A stretch of DNA of 64,000 nt, taken from Sebastes aleutianus (lineage: Eukaryota; Chordata; Actinopteri; Perciformes; Sebastidae). Positions 63,030 to 64,000 of this stretch are shown piece after piece. Numbering within the stretch: the first letter of the stretch is position 1; each line of letters begins with the position of its first letter. Both the position numbers and the translations under genes were made by a program. The notes under the pieces were generated by a model that was given only the letters and a program-made list of their open reading frames with translations, ran no database searches and was not told the origin of the DNA. The stretch covers positions 16,359,629 to 16,423,628 of the forward strand of contig CAKAKS010000032.1 in the NCBI GenBank assembly GCA_916700875.1, in the 5' to 3' direction.

Positions 63030-63860
63030 GAGGCAAAGTCCCGCCCCTTCCGGTGGACCACCATGCGACCTTAGCTCGGGAGAAAATATGAACGGTAGTC
63101 AACGGAGGGACAAATAATTTTTTTGATCCCGGTTAAATATGATGTTTGTCGATGTAAAAGATCATTTTGCGAGTCAATAAAGTCTCAGTTTGTTGTAAAA
63201 CTGTTGAAGTATCAGACTGTGAAAATACCTAATTACAAAGACTACACACCCAAAAGTCGCGTAAGTGACGTCTCTCACTCTGAAGCTACGATGTCTGTGT
63301 GTTTCATACTGGGATGAACTCCCAAGCTCGTTCTTTCTCTTCCTGGCTGATAAAAAGACCAGGAGTCGCTGGATAAAACACATCAGGTAAGTTAACGTTT
63401 CATCTGTGCGTGGAACATAGCTACGTTAGCTAGCTAGCTAGTGTTCAAGAAAGTCACAGTTCTTCGTAGGTTTGTCGTAGTATCATTTAAGTGAACTCTC
63501 GCCTCGCCCAATAAACGTCACCAACACTAGCTAGCTAGCTTAGCTATGTTCCACGCACAAATGTAACGTTACTTGATGTGTTTTATCCAGCGACTCCTGG
63601 TCTTTTTATCGGCCGGGAAGCGAAAGAACGAGTGAGAACCGTTGCTCATGTGAGTACATCCCGGTACGAAACATACAGACATCGTAGCTTCACAGAGAGA
63701 GAGACGTTACTTATGCAACTTTTGGGGATGTAGTCTTTTTAATTATGTATTTTCACAGTTTTGCAACAAACTGCGACTTTCTTGACTTGCAAAATTATCT
63801 TTTAAATCGACAAACATCATACGTGTGATTCATGGCGTAATTCAAACGGGATCAAAAACA
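63030..63860. mobile_element. Large foldback element upstream of visible klf11
   Basis: Arms of about 300 bp (63,120-63,450 and 63,525-63,855) pair in inverted order: TGATCCCG...GATGTTTGTCGAT at the outside, GATAAAACACATCA and GCTAGCTAGCTA at the centre. It has no ORF, so it is non-autonomous. It lies on the klf11 upstream side, probably inside a klf11 intron. Confidence 0.8.
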
Positions 63861-63872
63861 TGTTTGTCGGAC

Positions 63873-64000
63873 GCCCTGATAGCTCAGTTGGTAGGGCGGG
63901 CGCCCATAAGGCTGTGTCCTAACCGCGGCAGATCCAGGTTCAAATCCAACCTGCGGCCCTTTCCGCATGCCCCTCTCTAGACTATCCACTGTCCTATAAA
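63873..64000 (+). mobile_element. tRNA-derived SINE, cut by window end
   Basis: The pol III A box TAGCTCAGTTGG (63880-63891) and B box GGTTCAAATCC (63937-63947) are both intact. The acceptor and T stems do not pair as in a real tRNA. The GCGGCCCTTTCCGCATG tail is the usual continuation of a common percomorph SINE. Confidence 0.8.

Noticed and set aside
63873..63960. Functional tRNA gene
   Set aside because: A and B boxes are present but the stems do not pair and the tail matches a SINE.

Overview
The window is vertebrate nuclear DNA, most likely from a percomorph teleost fish. The supports are five intron-containing, ray-finned-fish-type protein genes, a high density of short inverted-repeat DNA transposons of kinds common in percomorph genomes, long CA microsatellites and a tRNA-derived SINE. 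No prokaryotic, CRISPR or operon-like structure is present. Exon limits were worked out by hand from GT/AG sites, reading-phase continuity and remembered family sequences; no alignment was run.

Layout. Positions 1 to about 22,750 hold no gene that I recognise. They carry repeats, microsatellites, a decayed transposon open reading frame with a P2X7-tail-like cysteine motif (12,711-13,806) and several foldback elements. Positions 23,392-39,350 (minus) are rpap1, reconstructed as 26 coding exons that stay in phase and give 1,417 residues. About 2 kb away and divergent is a two-exon tmem151 gene (41,306-45,577, plus), whose intron holds a minisatellite and a foldback element. Positions 45,600-48,600 are repeats ending in an A/T-rich minisatellite. 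Next comes lrr1 (48,936-53,320, plus, five exons, 421 residues), facing dnaaf2 (54,698-56,714, minus, two exons, 645 residues) tail to tail. After 3.8 kb of transposon-rich spacer comes the 3' part of klf11 (61,288-62,741, minus), with all three zinc fingers; its first exons lie beyond the right edge. The window ends in a 0.7 kb foldback and a tRNA-like SINE.

The genes do not form a single pathway. RPAP1 works with RNA polymerase II, LRR1 is a CUL2 ubiquitin-ligase receptor for replisome disassembly, DNAAF2 pre-assembles ciliary dynein, KLF11 is a GC-box transcription factor, and TMEM151 is a poorly understood membrane protein. The lrr1/dnaaf2 pairing matches the human 14q21 neighbourhood. 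The most informative small signals are a full RFX X-box upstream of dnaaf2, a stop-free in-frame 90-nt intron in lrr1, a NAGNAG acceptor and overlapping upstream ORF in tmem151, a perfect 84-bp palindrome in the last rpap1 intron, and nested foldback elements. I found no convincing undescribed system.
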